DNA from: Sporosarcina ureilytica
Lineage (GTDB): Bacteria; Bacillota; Bacilli; Bacillales_A; Planococcaceae
Assembly (NCBI RefSeq): GCF_001753205.1
Contig: NZ_CP017560.1
Span: 434,001-498,000 of the forward strand
Reading direction: 5' to 3'
DNA: 64,000 nt
Part shown: positions 1 to 10,660 of the stretch, piece after piece
Layout: each line of letters starts with the position of its first letter
How positions within the stretch are numbered: position 1 is the first letter of the stretch
The notes under the pieces: generated by a model
The model's input: the letters and a program-made list of their open reading frames with translations, nothing else
What the model was told of the DNA's origin: nothing
The model's database searches: none
Program-made: the position numbers and the translations under genes

Positions 1-265
1 TGTTCAAAAGCAAGCAATCCAACGTACGATGCGTGCTGGAGCAAAAGGAATTAAAACACAAGTTTCTGGACGTCTTGGCGGTGCAGACATCGCTCGTGCA
101 GAAGGGTACAATGAAGGATCTGTTCCTCTTCATACTTTACGTGCTGACATTGATTACGCACACGCTGAAGCCGACACAACATTCGGTAAACTTGGCGTTA
201 AAGTATGGATTTATAAAGGAGAAGTCCTTCCGACATTAAAGAACTCAAAGGAAGGAGGCAACTGA
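1..265 (+). CDS. rpsC: 30S ribosomal protein S3, 3' part
   Basis: This is the C-terminal 87 codons of ribosomal protein S3, open from the window edge (the frame begins at base 2), so the 5' part lies outside. S3 sits at the mRNA entry channel of the 30S subunit. The stretch containing [10 protein letters not shown], and further on [16 protein letters not shown], is the classic S3 C-terminal domain. It ends in a Gly-rich tail (EGGN). The stop codon is followed one base later by the rplP start, with AAGGAGG just upstream, which is the usual rpsC-rplP coupling in the S10 operon. Confidence 0.97.
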   Translation, partial: VQKQAIQRTMRAGAKGIKTQVSGRLGGADIARAEGYNEGSVPLHTLRADIDYAHAEADTTFGKLGVKVWIYKGEVLPTLKNSKEGGN

Positions 266-266
266 T

Positions 267-701
267 ATGTTAATGCCTAAACGCGTGAAATATCGTAACG
301 TATTCCGTGGAAACTTACGTGGTAAAACAAAAGGTGGCGCTACAGTTGGATTTGGTGAATACGGTCTCCAAGCTACTGAAGCTGGTTGGATTACAAGCCG
401 CCAAATTGAAGCAGCACGTATCGCAATGACACGTTATATGAAACGTGGCGGTAAAGTGTGGATCAACATTTTCCCACACAAACCATATACGAAAAAGCCT
501 CTTGAGGTTCGTATGGGTGCCGGTAAAGGTGCTGTAGAAGGCTGGGTAGCAGTTGTTAAACCTGGTCGTGTAATGTTTGAAATTGCAGGTGTTGATGAAG
601 AGGTTGCTCGTGAAGCACTTCGTCTTGCATCTCACAAGCTTCCTGTTAAAAGCAAGTTTGTAAAACGTGAAGAAATTGGTGGTGAATCTAATGAAAGCTA
701 A
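267..701 (+). CDS. rplP: 50S ribosomal protein L16
   Basis: L16 has 144 residues, the normal length. It begins [10 protein letters not shown] and contains the conserved [13 protein letters not shown] and [16 protein letters not shown] segments. The protein binds 23S rRNA near the A site. The ATG at 267 follows an AAGGAGG at about 251-257. The 3' end overlaps the rpmC start by 11 bases, which implies translational coupling. Nothing about it is unusual for the Bacillales. Confidence 0.98.
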   Translation: MLMPKRVKYRNVFRGNLRGKTKGGATVGFGEYGLQATEAGWITSRQIEAARIAMTRYMKRGGKVWINIFPHKPYTKKPLEVRMGAGKGAVEGWVAVVKPGRVMFEIAGVDEEVAREALRLASHKLPVKSKFVKREEIGGESNES

Positions 702-891
702 AGAAATCCGTGAACTCACAACTGCAGAAATCGAGCAAGAAGTAAAGTCACTGAAAGAAGAGCTTTTCAACCTTCGCTTCCAATTGGCGACAGGTCAATT
801 AGAAAACACGGCACGCATCGGTAAAGTTCGTAAATCGATTGCGCGCATGAAAACCGTAATACGTCAAAGAGAAATCAGTGCCAATAACTGA
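691..891 (+). CDS. rpmC: 50S ribosomal protein L29
   Basis: L29 has 66 residues, starting [10 protein letters not shown] and containing the conserved [15 protein letters not shown] helix hairpin. It lies at the polypeptide exit tunnel. The start at 691 lies inside rplP and is preceded by GGTGGTGAA, a weak Shine-Dalgarno. An in-frame upstream ATG at 667 would add eight residues absent from the family, so 691 was chosen. rpsQ follows 17 bases after the stop. Confidence 0.97.
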   Translation: MKAKEIRELTTAEIEQEVKSLKEELFNLRFQLATGQLENTARIGKVRKSIARMKTVIRQREISANN

Positions 892-908
892 TGAAGGAGG
901 TACAATTC

Positions 909-1172
909 ATGACTGAGCGTAACCAACGTAAGGTTTATACAGGACGTGTTGTATCAGACAAAAATGATAAAACAATTACTGTTATGATTGAAACGTATAA
1001 AAAGCATACTTTATACGGAAAACGTGTAAAGCATTCTAAGAAATTCCAAGTCCACGATGAATTGAACGAAGCAAAAATGGGCGATACAGTTCGAATTATG
1101 GAAACTCGTCCACTTTCTAAGTCAAAACGCTTCCGCCTCGTTGAAATTGTGGAAAAAGCAATCGTTATTTAA
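909..1172 (+). CDS. rpsQ: 30S ribosomal protein S17
   Basis: S17 has 87 residues, beginning [20 protein letters not shown], an OB-fold 16S rRNA-binding protein. The ATG at 909 follows GAAGGAGGT at about 893-901. An in-frame ATG at 891 overlaps the rpmC stop and the Shine-Dalgarno and was not used. The conserved [10 protein letters not shown] and [14 protein letters not shown] segments are present. The gene lies in the S10/spc run between rpmC and rplN. Confidence 0.98.
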   Translation: MTERNQRKVYTGRVVSDKNDKTITVMIETYKKHTLYGKRVKHSKKFQVHDELNEAKMGDTVRIMETRPLSKSKRFRLVEIVEKAIVI

Positions 1173-1211
1173 TAAAGTTCGGATAGCATAATCCGAGAGG
1201 AGGTAGCCTAA

Positions 1212-1580
1212 ATGATCCAACAAGAAAGCCGTATGAAAGTCGCTGACAACTCCGGCGCTCGTGAAGTTCTTACAATCAAAGTTCTTGGTGGTACTGGACG
1301 TAAAACTGCCAATATTGGTGATATCGTTGTTTGTTCAGTGAAAAAAGCAACACCAGGTGGCGTTGTTAAGAAGGGCGAAGTCGTAAAGGCAGTTATAGTC
1401 CGTACGAAAAGTGGAGTTCGTCGCGATGACGGAACATATATTACATTCGATGAGAACGCATGCGTAATCATCAGAGATGATAAGAGCCCAAGAGGAACAC
1501 GTATTTTTGGACCTGTTGCACGTGAGCTACGTGACAACAATTTCATGAGAATCATTTCTCTTGCTCCAGAAGTACTTTAA
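1212..1580 (+). CDS. rplN: 50S ribosomal protein L14
   Basis: L14 has 122 residues, the standard length, starting [16 protein letters not shown] and containing the signature [15 protein letters not shown]. It binds 23S rRNA at the subunit interface. The start follows a clear GAGAGGAGGT at about 1194-1203. This gene conventionally opens the spc portion of the cluster. I see no separate promoter in the 39 bases before it. Confidence 0.98.
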   Translation: MIQQESRMKVADNSGAREVLTIKVLGGTGRKTANIGDIVVCSVKKATPGGVVKKGEVVKAVIVRTKSGVRRDDGTYITFDENACVIIRDDKSPRGTRIFGPVARELRDNNFMRIISLAPEVL

Positions 1581-1612
1581 TTTGACAGTTCCAAACAAGG
1601 AGGTGCGATACA

Positions 1613-1989
1613 ATGCATGTTAAAAAAGGCGATAAAGTAAGAGTTATTTCGGGCAAAGATAAAGGCAAAGATGGCGTTATCTTAGCAGGTTTCCCGGGGA
1701 AAGATCGCGTGCTTGTTGAAGGTGTTAACATCGTCAAAAAACATACGAAACCTAACCAGGAGAATCCTCAAGGCGGAATCGTGAGCGTAGAAGCTCCAAT
1801 TCACGTTTCAAACGTCATGCTTATTGATCCGAAATCAGGTGAACCTACACGCGTAGGATACACATTCGAAGAAAAAGTAATCGACGGTGAAAATTACCTC
1901 GTAAAATATCGTGTTGCAAAAAAATCTGGCGAAATTATTGACCAGGTTAGCAAAAAAGAAATCAAAGGTGAGAAAGGAGGTTCTTCGGA

Positions 1990-1993
<4 letters not shown>
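1613..1993 (+). CDS. rplX: 50S ribosomal protein L24 with a C-terminal extension
   Basis: L24 is a KOW-fold protein that starts 50S assembly. It begins [19 protein letters not shown] and has the conserved [13 protein letters not shown] segment. The usual length in Bacilli is about 103 residues; this one has 126. The extra residues are a few in the last strand region ([15 protein letters not shown] where relatives are shorter) and about 16 after the normal end (from roughly residue 110: [12 protein letters not shown]). The tail is encoded by the bases that form the rplE Shine-Dalgarno, and the stop overlaps the rplE TTG start (TTGA). Confidence 0.97.
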
Positions 1994-2734
<741 letters not shown>

Positions 2735-2764
2735 TCCCCAAAATATGGGAAGGAGGTCAATAGA

Positions 2765-3163
2765 ATGACAATGAGTGATCCGGTAGCAGATATGCTTACA
2801 CGCATTCGTAACGCGAACATGGTTCGTCACGAAAAGCTTGAAGTACCTGCTTCAAACATGAAAAGAGAAATTGCTGAAATCTTAAAACGTGAAGGTTTTG
2901 TCCGTGACGTTGAATTCGTCAAAGACAATAAGCAAGGAATCATCCGTATTTTCCTTAAATATGGTCAAAACAACGAGCGTGTTATTACAGGCCTAAAACG
3001 TATTTCAAAACCAGGTCTTCGTGTTTATGCACAAACGAACGAAGTTCCTAAAGTTTTAAATGGTCTTGGTATCGCCCTCGTTTCAACATCACACGGTCTC
3101 CTAACAGACAAGGAAGCACGTGCGAAGCAAGTAGGCGGAGAAATCGTAGCTTACGTTTGGTAA
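2765..3163 (+). CDS. rpsH: 30S ribosomal protein S8
   Basis: S8 has 132 residues, starting [18 protein letters not shown], with the conserved C-terminal [20 protein letters not shown]. It binds the central domain of 16S rRNA. In enterobacteria it also represses spc translation. The ATG at 2765 follows GGGAAGGAGGTC. Length and start are as in B. subtilis. Confidence 0.98.
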   Translation: MTMSDPVADMLTRIRNANMVRHEKLEVPASNMKREIAEILKREGFVRDVEFVKDNKQGIIRIFLKYGQNNERVITGLKRISKPGLRVYAQTNEVPKVLNGLGIALVSTSHGLLTDKEARAKQVGGEIVAYVW

Positions 3164-3192
3164 TACTGAGCAAATGAATGGAGGTGCAATTA

Positions 3193-3732
3193 ATGTCCCG
3201 TATTGGAAAAAAGCCAATTGAAGTACCTGCTGACGTAACAGTTACAATTGCAGAAGGAAACTTTGTTACAGTAAAAGGTCCAAAAGGCGAATTATCAAAT
3301 CAGTTAAATGAAGAAATTAAAATCGAACAAGAAGGCAACGTGATCACATTGGTCCGTCCTTCTGAGTCGAAAGAACACCGCTCCATCCATGGAACGACTC
3401 GTTCACTTCTCGACAATATGGTAACAGGAGTTTCAAAAGGGTTTGAACGTTCACTTCAACTTGTTGGGGTAGGTTACCGTGCACAACTTCAAGGTAAGAA
3501 ACTTGTTTTGAACGTAGGTTACTCGCATCCGGTTGAGTTCACACCGGAAGAAGGAATTGAAATCGAAGTTCCAGAAAACACGAAAATTACGATTCGCGGT
3601 ATCGACAAAGAGCGTGTTGGTGCACTTGCATCTAACATTCGTCAAGTTCGTCCACCAGAGCCATACAAAGGCAAAGGGGTTCGTTACCAAGGCGAGCGCG
3701 TACGTAGTAAAGAAGGAAAAACTGGTAAATAA
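3193..3732 (+). CDS. rplF: 50S ribosomal protein L6
   Basis: L6 has 179 residues with two repeated alpha-beta domains, near the GTPase-associated centre. It begins [15 protein letters not shown], and the C-terminal signature [15 protein letters not shown] is complete. ATG 3193 follows ATGGAGGTGC. The in-frame ATG at 3178 overlaps that Shine-Dalgarno and would add five residues not in the family. Confidence 0.98.
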   Translation: MSRIGKKPIEVPADVTVTIAEGNFVTVKGPKGELSNQLNEEIKIEQEGNVITLVRPSESKEHRSIHGTTRSLLDNMVTGVSKGFERSLQLVGVGYRAQLQGKKLVLNVGYSHPVEFTPEEGIEIEVPENTKITIRGIDKERVGALASNIRQVRPPEPYKGKGVRYQGERVRSKEGKTGK

Positions 3733-3766
3733 TGCCGCTTAAGGCATCTTGGAAGGAGTGACCACG

Positions 3767-4129
3767 ATGATTACGAAAAATGATAAAAACGCTGTTCGTA
3801 AAAAGCGTCATTCACGCGTACGTACAAAAGTAAGCGGAACAGCAACACGTCCACGTTTAAACGTATACCGTTCAAACAAGCATATCTATGCTCAGTTGAT
3901 CGATGACGTAAACGGTGTAACGATTGCGAGCGCTTCGACTATGGACAAAGCGTTTGAATCCGATACTAAAGCGAATGCAGAAGCTGCTGCAAAAGTTGGC
4001 GAATTAATCGCGAAAAAAGCCGTTGAGAAAGATCTTAAATCGGTTGTATTCGACCGTGGCGGTTACCTATTTCACGGCCGTGTAAAGGCTCTTGCAGATG
4101 CTGCACGTGAAAATGGTCTGGAATTTTAA
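3767..4129 (+). CDS. rplR: 50S ribosomal protein L18
   Basis: L18 has 120 residues and binds 5S rRNA. It has the conserved [16 protein letters not shown]-terminus, [13 protein letters not shown], and the C-terminal [20 protein letters not shown]. The start MITKNDKN at 3767 follows TTGGAAGGAGTGA. The in-frame ATG at 3749 was rejected because it precedes the Shine-Dalgarno. It is in the standard position between rplF and rpsE. Confidence 0.98.
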   Translation: MITKNDKNAVRKKRHSRVRTKVSGTATRPRLNVYRSNKHIYAQLIDDVNGVTIASASTMDKAFESDTKANAEAAAKVGELIAKKAVEKDLKSVVFDRGGYLFHGRVKALADAARENGLEF

Positions 4130-4151
4130 TTAAGAGGGAGGGACACATTTA

Positions 4152-4652
4152 ATGCGTCGTAATGATCAGAACAAAAGTGAGTTTGAAGAACGCGTAGTTA
4201 CGATTAACCGAGTAGCAAAAGTTGTAAAAGGTGGACGTCGTTTCCGTTTTACTGCTCTTGTTGTTGTCGGTGATAAAAATGGCCGAGTTGGTTTCGGAAC
4301 AGGAAAAGCTCAAGAAGTTCCAGAAGCAATTCGTAAAGCAATTGAAAATGCTAAGAAGAACCTAATTGAAGTACCAATGGTAAGAGGAACTACTCCACAT
4401 GAAATTCTTGGACGTTTCGGTGCAGGGCAAGTTCTAATTAAACCTGCAGCGCCTGGTACAGGAGTTATCGCAGGCGGACCTGTCCGTGCTGTACTCGAAT
4501 TAGCAGGAATCACAGACATTCTTTCTAAATCTTTAGGATCAAGCACACCAATTAACATGGTACGTGCAACAATCCAAGGACTTGAAAGCTTGAAGCGTGC
4601 GGAAGATGTAGCAAACTTACGCGGAAAAACTGTAGAAGAACTGCTAGGTTAA
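4152..4652 (+). CDS. rpsE: 30S ribosomal protein S5
   Basis: S5 has 166 residues with an N-terminal double-stranded RNA-binding-like domain ([23 protein letters not shown] region) and the conserved [21 protein letters not shown] segment. It acts in decoding accuracy and mRNA unwinding. The start follows AAGAGGGAGGGAC. It is followed 13 bases later by rpmD, as usual. Confidence 0.98.
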   Translation: MRRNDQNKSEFEERVVTINRVAKVVKGGRRFRFTALVVVGDKNGRVGFGTGKAQEVPEAIRKAIENAKKNLIEVPMVRGTTPHEILGRFGAGQVLIKPAAPGTGVIAGGPVRAVLELAGITDILSKSLGSSTPINMVRATIQGLESLKRAEDVANLRGKTVEELLG

Positions 4653-4665
4653 GGGGGGAAAGACG

Positions 4666-4848
4666 ATGGCTAAAAAACTTGAAATCACCCTTACGAAAAG
4701 CGTGATTGGTTCAAAACCAGCACAACGTAAAACAGTAGAAGCTCTAGGGCTTAAGAAAATTAATCAAACAGTTGCTCACGAAGACAACGTCGCAATTCGT
4801 GGCATGATTAATAGAGTGTCTCACTTAGTCACAGTAAACGAACTATAA
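4666..4848 (+). CDS. rpmD: 50S ribosomal protein L30
   Basis: L30 has 60 residues, including [20 protein letters not shown] and the conserved [12 protein letters not shown] 4666 follows AAGGGGGGAAAG. The protein is small and basic, and binds 23S rRNA. Its length is typical and its place between rpsE and rplO is conserved. Confidence 0.97.
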   Translation: MAKKLEITLTKSVIGSKPAQRKTVEALGLKKINQTVAHEDNVAIRGMINRVSHLVTVNEL

Positions 4849-4882
4849 TTCCTATTTTTCTATTTAAGGAGGTGCCAATGAA

Positions 4883-5323
4883 ATGAAATTACACGAAATG
4901 AAACCAGCTGTTGGTGCACGTAAATCCCGTAAACGTATCGGACGTGGAATCGGTTCTGGCTACGGAAAAACTTCCGGTAAAGGTCATAAAGGACAAAACG
5001 CTCGTTCAGGCGGTGGCGTACGTCTTGGATTCGAAGGTGGACAAACACCACTTTTCCAACGACTTCCTAAACGTGGCTTTACTAACATAAATCGCAAAGA
5101 TTATGCTGTTGTGAACCTTGACAAGCTAAACCTATTCGATGAAGGCACGGAAGTAACACCTGAATTGCTGCTTGAATCAGGAGTTGTAAGCAAAGCGAAA
5201 TCAGGAATTAAAATTCTTGGTAACGGTAAACTTGAAAAGAAGCTTACAGTAAAAGCTCATAAATTCTCTGCTACTGCTAAAGAAGCAATCGAACAAGCAG
5301 GCGGGCAAACAGAGGTGATTTAA
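4883..5323 (+). CDS. rplO: 50S ribosomal protein L15
   Basis: L15 has 146 residues. The N-terminal half is Gly/Arg/Lys-rich ([19 protein letters not shown]) and extends into the 50S core; [18 protein letters not shown] is also conserved. The start [18 protein letters not shown] follows TAAGGAGGTGCC. The stop TAA shares one base with the secY ATG (TAATG), so the two genes are translationally coupled. Confidence 0.98.
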   Translation: MKLHEMKPAVGARKSRKRIGRGIGSGYGKTSGKGHKGQNARSGGGVRLGFEGGQTPLFQRLPKRGFTNINRKDYAVVNLDKLNLFDEGTEVTPELLLESGVVSKAKSGIKILGNGKLEKKLTVKAHKFSATAKEAIEQAGGQTEVI

Positions 5324-6615
5324 TGTTTCAGACAATCTCTAACTTTATGCGCGTTAAAGATATTAGAAATAAAATCCTCTTTACATTGCTCGTGTTAATT
5401 GCTTTTAGACTGGGTGCATTTATACCTGTTCCGGGTGTAGATGCAACTGCATTGCAGCAAGACACTCAAGGTTTAATTGGCTTTTTGAACGTCTTTGGTG
5501 GTGGTGCACTTGCGAACTTCTCAATCTTAGCAATGGGAATTATGCCTTATATCACTGCATCCATCATCATGCAATTATTGCAAATGGATGTTGTGCCTAA
5601 GTTCGCTGAATGGGCAAAACAAGGTGATGTGGGAAGACGTAAACTTGCACAGTTCACGAGATATTTCACAATCATCCTTGCTTTTATTCAGGGGACGGCA
5701 ATGTCATTTGGTTTTAACCGAATGTACGGTGGTATGCTAATAAAAGACGAAAGTATCGCAACCTATGCTGTTATTGCAATTGTATTGACAGCAGGTACTG
5801 CATTCTTGTTATGGCTTGGTGAAAAAATCACAGAAAAGGGTGTTGGAAATGGTATTTCCATCATCATTTTTGCTGGGATTGTTGCGGGGATTCCAACTGC
5901 AGTCAACCAATACTATGCAACACAAATTCAAGATGCAGGAGATGCGTTATTCATTAAATTAGGTATTACAGTACTATTGCTTCTCGTCATTGTTGCAGTG
6001 ACAGTTGGCGTGATTTACGTCCAAGAAGCATTACGTAAAATACCAGTTCAGTATGCGAAACGCGCTACAGGCCGCGGTCAGATGACTGCAGGACAGCAGA
6101 CGCATATGCCTTTAAAACTTAACGCAGCTGGTGTTATCCCGGTAATCTTTGCTGCGGCATTTTTCATCACGCCGCAATCATTGGCAACGTTTTTCGGAGA
6201 AAATAAAGTTACACTAACGATTATTAACGTATTTGATTATACAAACCCAGTGGGTATGGTGATCTATCTGGCGTTAATTCTCGCATTCACTTATTTCTAT
6301 GCATTTATTCAGGTAAACCCTGAGAATGCGGCGGAAAACTTAAAGAAACAAGGCGCCTATATTCCAGGAATTCGTCCTGGACAAGATACTCAGGATTATT
6401 TAACGAGCACTTTGTATAGACTAACCTTCGTTGGGGCAATTTTCCTAGCGCTGGTGGCAGTAATGCCAATATTCTTTATTAACTTGGCGAATCTTCCACA
6501 GTCTTTACAAATTGGAGGAACAAGCTTGCTGATCGTAGTGGGTGTTGCACTCGAATCGATGAAGCAACTTGAGTCACAACTTGTAAAACGACATTACAAG
6601 GGTTTTATGAAATAA
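5323..6615 (+). CDS. secY: Protein translocase channel subunit SecY
   Basis: SecY has 430 residues, the usual length, with ten predicted membrane segments. It forms the protein-conducting channel with SecE and SecG. Characteristic segments seen are GAFIPVPGVD in the first helix and plug region, GIMPYITASIIMQLL, and GNGISIIIFAGI. The large cytoplasmic loop containing PENAAENLKKQGAYIPGIRPG is also present. The ATG overlaps the rplO stop by one base. adk follows after 37 bases. Confidence 0.98.
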   Translation: MFQTISNFMRVKDIRNKILFTLLVLIAFRLGAFIPVPGVDATALQQDTQGLIGFLNVFGGGALANFSILAMGIMPYITASIIMQLLQMDVVPKFAEWAKQGDVGRRKLAQFTRYFTIILAFIQGTAMSFGFNRMYGGMLIKDESIATYAVIAIVLTAGTAFLLWLGEKITEKGVGNGISIIIFAGIVAGIPTAVNQYYATQIQDAGDALFIKLGITVLLLLVIVAVTVGVIYVQEALRKIPVQYAKRATGRGQMTAGQQTHMPLKLNAAGVIPVIFAAAFFITPQSLATFFGENKVTLTIINVFDYTNPVGMVIYLALILAFTYFYAFIQVNPENAAENLKKQGAYIPGIRPGQDTQDYLTSTLYRLTFVGAIFLALVAVMPIFFINLANLPQSLQIGGTSLLIVVGVALESMKQLESQLVKRHYKGFMK

Positions 6616-6628
6616 ACTTCTTGATTGA

Positions 6629-7306
<678 letters not shown>

Positions 7307-7340
7307 ACCTTTCCGGGCGCATGCAATCATGGCTAACTGT

Positions 7341-7690
7341 TATGTATACTGTTAGAATCCACGAAGCAGCATGTGAATGCTAGACGGAAAGGGCATTTCA
7401 CACAAAGAGCTGCAAAAGCATATGATGCCCGGCATAAGAACTGCTGGAGTTCTGCGAGACGAATTGGTTCTAAAATTCCTACATCAGTAGGAGAAAGAAC
7501 TGTCATAACGTAACTTAGGAGCTCATGTACGGCACTCTGGACGGGGTCGTGTTCCATTCCGGTGCGATTTAATTCCCGTAACTGGGAATATTGACCTCCG
7601 GGAAACAAATATGGCAGACGTCTTTCGAACATCACTCTTGCGTTCCAGACATATGTTGAAAAAGCTTTAAAGGCGACTAATGCCGATTGA
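7341..7690 (+). pseudogene. map: Remnant of methionine aminopeptidase gene map
   Basis: The adk-infA gap holds no intact + strand gene, but two stretches in different frames read as pieces of methionine aminopeptidase. Frame 7401-7490 gives HKELQKHMMPGI, matching the N-terminal HxELxxHIxPGITT of the family, and ends in a stop. Frame 7613-7690 gives RLSNITLAFQTYVEKA, matching the mid-protein RLSNISHAIQTY segment. The pieces are about 210 bases apart where about 360 are expected, and the metal-ligand C-terminal half is missing. The position is exactly where map lies in Bacillus. The boundaries given are approximate, and the identification is from memory of the family. Confidence 0.75.
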
Positions 7691-7730
7691 TGGTGAGAAC
7701 CTTTAATGATACAGAAGGGAGACAGGAATG

Positions 7731-7949
7731 ATGGCGAAAGACGATGTAATTGAAGTCGAAGGAACTGTAGTAGAAACGTTGCCGAACGCGATGTTTAAAG
7801 TAGAGTTGGAAAATGGCCATACGATACTGGCACATGTATCCGGTAAGATTCGTATGCACTTTATTCGCATCCTACCTGGCGACAAAGTAACTATGGAACT
7901 TTCGCCCTACGATTTAACACGCGGTCGAATTACGTACCGTTTCAAATAA
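7731..7949 (+). CDS. infA: Translation initiation factor IF-1
   Basis: IF-1 has 72 residues, starting [20 protein letters not shown], an OB-fold factor that binds the 30S A site during initiation. Two adjacent in-frame ATG codons (7728 and 7731) follow GAAGGGAGACAG. The second gives the family start and length. The C-terminal [13 protein letters not shown] is fully conserved. The gene is intact although the gene before it has decayed. Confidence 0.97.
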   Translation: MAKDDVIEVEGTVVETLPNAMFKVELENGHTILAHVSGKIRMHFIRILPGDKVTMELSPYDLTRGRITYRFK

Positions 7950-7986
7950 ACTTTTGCACTCCGGAATATGAAGGAGGTTGGGTAAG

Positions 7987-8100
7987 ATGAAAGTTAGAGC
8001 ATCTGTAAAACCGATCTGTGAAAAATGTAAAGTTATTCGCAGACGTGGGCGAGTAATGGTTATCTGTGAAAATCCAAAACACAAACAAAGACAAGGCTAA
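7987..8100 (+). CDS. rpmJ: 50S ribosomal protein L36
   Basis: L36 has 37 residues, starting [17 protein letters not shown]. The zinc ligands Cys11, Cys14, Cys27 and His32 are all present, so this is the zinc-binding form. ATG 7987 follows GAAGGAGGTTGG. The gene is small and easily missed, but its position between infA and rpsM is invariant. Confidence 0.97.
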   Translation: MKVRASVKPICEKCKVIRRRGRVMVICENPKHKQRQG

Positions 8101-8124
8101 TTTAAAAGGAGGTGCACAATTTTT

Positions 8125-8481
8125 ATGGCACGTATTGCTGGTGTAGACATTCCGCGCGATAAGCGCATTGTTATCTCATTAACGTATGTTTTCGGAATCG
8201 GTAAAACGACTGCGAAAAAAGTACTTGAAGCTGCTGGTGTATCTGAAGAAACACGTGTACGTGATTTAACGGATGCAGAGTTAGACAAAATTCGTACAGA
8301 AATCGACAGTCTAAGAGTAGAAGGTGACCTTCGTCGTGAAACTTCTCTTAACATCAAACGTTTGATGGAAATCGGAAGCTTCCGTGGTATCCGTCACCGT
8401 CGTGGATTACCTGTTCGAGGACAAAACACTAAAAATAACGCACGTACTCGTAAGGGTGCTAAGCGCGCAGTTAGAAAATAA
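8125..8481 (+). CDS. rpsM: 30S ribosomal protein S13
   Basis: S13 has 118 residues, starting [19 protein letters not shown], with the helix-hairpin [16 protein letters not shown] and the C-terminal [18 protein letters not shown] tail that contacts P-site tRNA. The start follows AAAGGAGGTGC. It is the usual gene ahead of rpsK in the alpha operon. Its length is a few residues under the common 121. Confidence 0.98.
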   Translation: MARIAGVDIPRDKRIVISLTYVFGIGKTTAKKVLEAAGVSEETRVRDLTDAELDKIRTEIDSLRVEGDLRRETSLNIKRLMEIGSFRGIRHRRGLPVRGQNTKNNARTRKGAKRAVRK

Positions 8482-8510
8482 TTTATTGGTAAAGGAGGTT
8501 TCTTCTTAAC

Positions 8511-8900
8511 ATGGCAAAAAGACAAGTTACACGTAAACGTCGCGTGAAAAAGAATATCGAAAACGGTATTGCACATATCCGTTCGACGTTTAACAATACA
8601 ATTGTTACAATTACAGATATGCAAGGGAATGCACTGTCATGGTCAAGTGCTGGTGCACTAGGCTTTAAAGGCTCCCGTAAATCTACTCCATTCGCTGCAC
8701 AAATGGCTGCTGAAACAGCTGCTAAAGTTGCAATGGAACATGGACTTAAAAACTTAGAAGTAACTGTTAAAGGACCTGGTGCTGGTCGTGAAGCTGCGAT
8801 TCGTTCTTTACAAGCTGCTGGTCTTGAAGTAACAGCGATTAGAGACGTAACGCCAGTTCCACATAACGGTTGCCGTCCACCAAAACGTCGCCGTGTATAA
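8511..8900 (+). CDS. rpsK: 30S ribosomal protein S11
   Basis: S11 has 129 residues, with the conserved [31 protein letters not shown] and C-terminal [13 protein letters not shown]. It forms part of the 30S platform. The start follows AAAGGAGGTTTC. The 137-base gap before rpoA is larger than elsewhere in the operon and may hold a weak internal promoter, but no clean consensus was found. Confidence 0.98.
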   Translation: MAKRQVTRKRRVKKNIENGIAHIRSTFNNTIVTITDMQGNALSWSSAGALGFKGSRKSTPFAAQMAAETAAKVAMEHGLKNLEVTVKGPGAGREAAIRSLQAAGLEVTAIRDVTPVPHNGCRPPKRRRV

Positions 8901-9037
8901 TAATGGCTTTCACTCCATTTGATTGAGAAACACAATTTTTGTCAAAGATAAATTGTATGATAGAAATTCGCTAATGCGAAAATCGATTTCAATATGGAAC
9001 GGCCAGTATATACGACGTTTCGAAGGAGGGTAAACGA

Positions 9038-9982
9038 ATGATCGAAATTGAGAAACCGAAGATTGAGACAGTAGAAATCAGCGAAGATTCCAAATTCGGA
9101 AAGTTTATCATTGAACCGCTAGAACGTGGATATGGGAATACTTTAGGGAATTCCTTACGACGCATTCTTCTTTCCTCATTACCAGGAGCAGCTGTAACAT
9201 CTATTCAAATTGATGGTGTACTTCACGAATTTTCAGCAGTTGAAGGTGTCGTTGAAGATGTTTCTTCCATTGTTTTGAATGTGAAAAAACTTGCGCTTAA
9301 AATCTATTCGGATGAAGAGAAAGTAATTGAGGTAGACGTAAAAGGTGAGGGAGTTGTAACTGCTGCAGATATTACGCATGACAGTGACGTTGAAATCCTA
9401 AACCCAGAGCAAAAAATTGCGACGCTTGGTAAAAATGGCCACTTACGTATGCGTATGTATGCAATACGTGGTCGTGGATATGCACCTGCGGACATGAACA
9501 AACGTGAAGATCTTGCAATAGGAGTAATTCCAGTTGACTCGATTTACACACCAGTTTCACGCGTAAACTTCCAAGTTGAAAACACGCGAGTTGGTCAATT
9601 AACGCATTTCGATAAGTTAACACTTGATGTTACGACAGATGGCAGCATTGGTCCAAAGGAAGCTGTTTCTCTTGGCGCAAAAATCCTTACTGAGCACTTA
9701 AATATATTCGTAAACATGACAGATGAAGCACAAACTGCAGAGATTATGGTAGAAAAAGAAGAAGACCAGATTGAAAAGGTACTAGAAATGACGATTGAAG
9801 AACTAGATCTTTCTGTTCGTTCTTATAACTGCCTAAAACGTGCAGGCATCAATACTGTCTTAGAACTTTCGAATAAAACAGAAGAAGAAATGATGAAAGT
9901 ACGAAATCTTGGCCGTAAATCACTTGAAGAAGTGAAAGCGAAGCTAGATGAACTTAATCTCGAACTACGAACTGAAGATTGA
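9038..9982 (+). CDS. rpoA: RNA polymerase alpha subunit
   Basis: RpoA has 314 residues, the Bacillales length. The N-terminal dimerisation domain (to about residue 230) contains [18 protein letters not shown]. The C-terminal domain (from about 245) contains the helix-hairpin-helix [19 protein letters not shown], with [11 protein letters not shown], which contacts UP elements and activators. ATG 9038 follows GAAGGAGGGT. rplQ follows after 32 bases. Confidence 0.98.
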   Translation: MIEIEKPKIETVEISEDSKFGKFIIEPLERGYGNTLGNSLRRILLSSLPGAAVTSIQIDGVLHEFSAVEGVVEDVSSIVLNVKKLALKIYSDEEKVIEVDVKGEGVVTAADITHDSDVEILNPEQKIATLGKNGHLRMRMYAIRGRGYAPADMNKREDLAIGVIPVDSIYTPVSRVNFQVENTRVGQLTHFDKLTLDVTTDGSIGPKEAVSLGAKILTEHLNIFVNMTDEAQTAEIMVEKEEDQIEKVLEMTIEELDLSVRSYNCLKRAGINTVLELSNKTEEEMMKVRNLGRKSLEEVKAKLDELNLELRTED

Positions 9983-10014
9983 GTGATTTCATAGGTTGAA
10001 GGAGGGAAATTTTT

Positions 10015-10395
10015 ATGGCATACAGAAAATTAGGACGTACAAGTTCACAGCGTAAAGCGATGCTTCGCGACCTTACAACTAGTCTTATTATGCATGAGCG
10101 CATTGAAACGACAGAAGCACGTGCAAAAGAGCTTCGTTCCGTCGTTGAAAAAATGATTACACTTGGTAAACGTGGCGATTTACACGCACGTCGTCAAGCT
10201 GCACAATACATGCGCCGCGAATTAGTTACGACTAAGAACGAAGAAGGTAATGAAGTTGAAGTTTATGCAATTCAAAAACTTTTTGATGATGTTGCACCAC
10301 GTTATGCAGAGCGTCAAGGTGGTTATACACGTATCATGAAGATGGGTCCTCGTCGTGGAGACGGCGCACCTGTTGTTGTTATTGAACTTGTGTAA
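10015..10395 (+). CDS. rplQ: 50S ribosomal protein L17
   Basis: L17 has 126 residues, starting [20 protein letters not shown], with the conserved [13 protein letters not shown] and the C-terminal [20 protein letters not shown]. The start follows GAAGGAGGGAA. It is the last gene of the alpha operon and is followed at once by a strong terminator hairpin. Confidence 0.98.
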   Translation: MAYRKLGRTSSQRKAMLRDLTTSLIMHERIETTEARAKELRSVVEKMITLGKRGDLHARRQAAQYMRRELVTTKNEEGNEVEVYAIQKLFDDVAPRYAERQGGYTRIMKMGPRRGDGAPVVVIELV

Positions 10396-10408
10396 TGGTT
10401 AATAACTT

Positions 10409-10449
10409 TAAGGGTGTGTCCGGCTAACGTCTGTCCACACCCTTTTTTT
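10409..10449 (+). terminator. Rho-independent terminator after rplQ
   Basis: The arms AAGGGTGTG and CACACCCTT enclose a 14-base loop and are followed by a T-run. This closes the S10-spc-alpha transcription unit. Confidence 0.92.
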
Positions 10450-10524
10450 AAAATGATTTATACGACAATTTAAAGCTGAGTGTTACGATCGGCAAGGTTC
10501 TTCTTGTTTGGTCTAGCTCTACGT

Positions 10525-10609
10525 ACCTCATCTGCAATATCGGATTGAGCACCCGGTATTGGTTATAGATATGTGCGCGTTTCTTCGGATGAGGTGCGCG
10601 CTTTTTTTT
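10525..10609 (+). promoter_or_regulatory. Possible attenuator leader before ecfA1
   Basis: A short hairpin (GCGCG at 10575-10579 with CGCGC at 10597-10601) followed by eight T looks like a terminator, yet no gene ends just before it. Its loop contains GATGAGGT (10588-10595), exactly complementary to ACCTCATC at 10525-10532. The two pairings could be alternatives, as in an attenuator. A plain terminator remnant is equally possible. Confidence 0.35.
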
Positions 10610-10660
10610 ATTTTCACGAAAGAATGTTTTAGGTTGCATAGCTTGATGGGGGTGTTGGCA

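Noticed and set aside
315..770. 151-residue antisense frame across rplP/rpmC
   Set aside because: It is the reverse strand of highly expressed ribosomal genes with biased codons; no start signal or homology.
7333..7635. 100-residue minus-strand open frame between adk and infA
   Set aside because: It is antisense to the map remnant, has no ribosome binding site, and its open frame follows from the decayed coding sequence on the other strand.
8901..9037. Internal promoter before rpoA
   Set aside because: TTGTCA and TATGAT are present but only 11 bases apart; no acceptable spacing was found.
10559..10660. N-terminal extension of EcfA1
   Set aside because: The extra codons cover the leader hairpin and T-run. 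The Shine-Dalgarno and family start support 10661.
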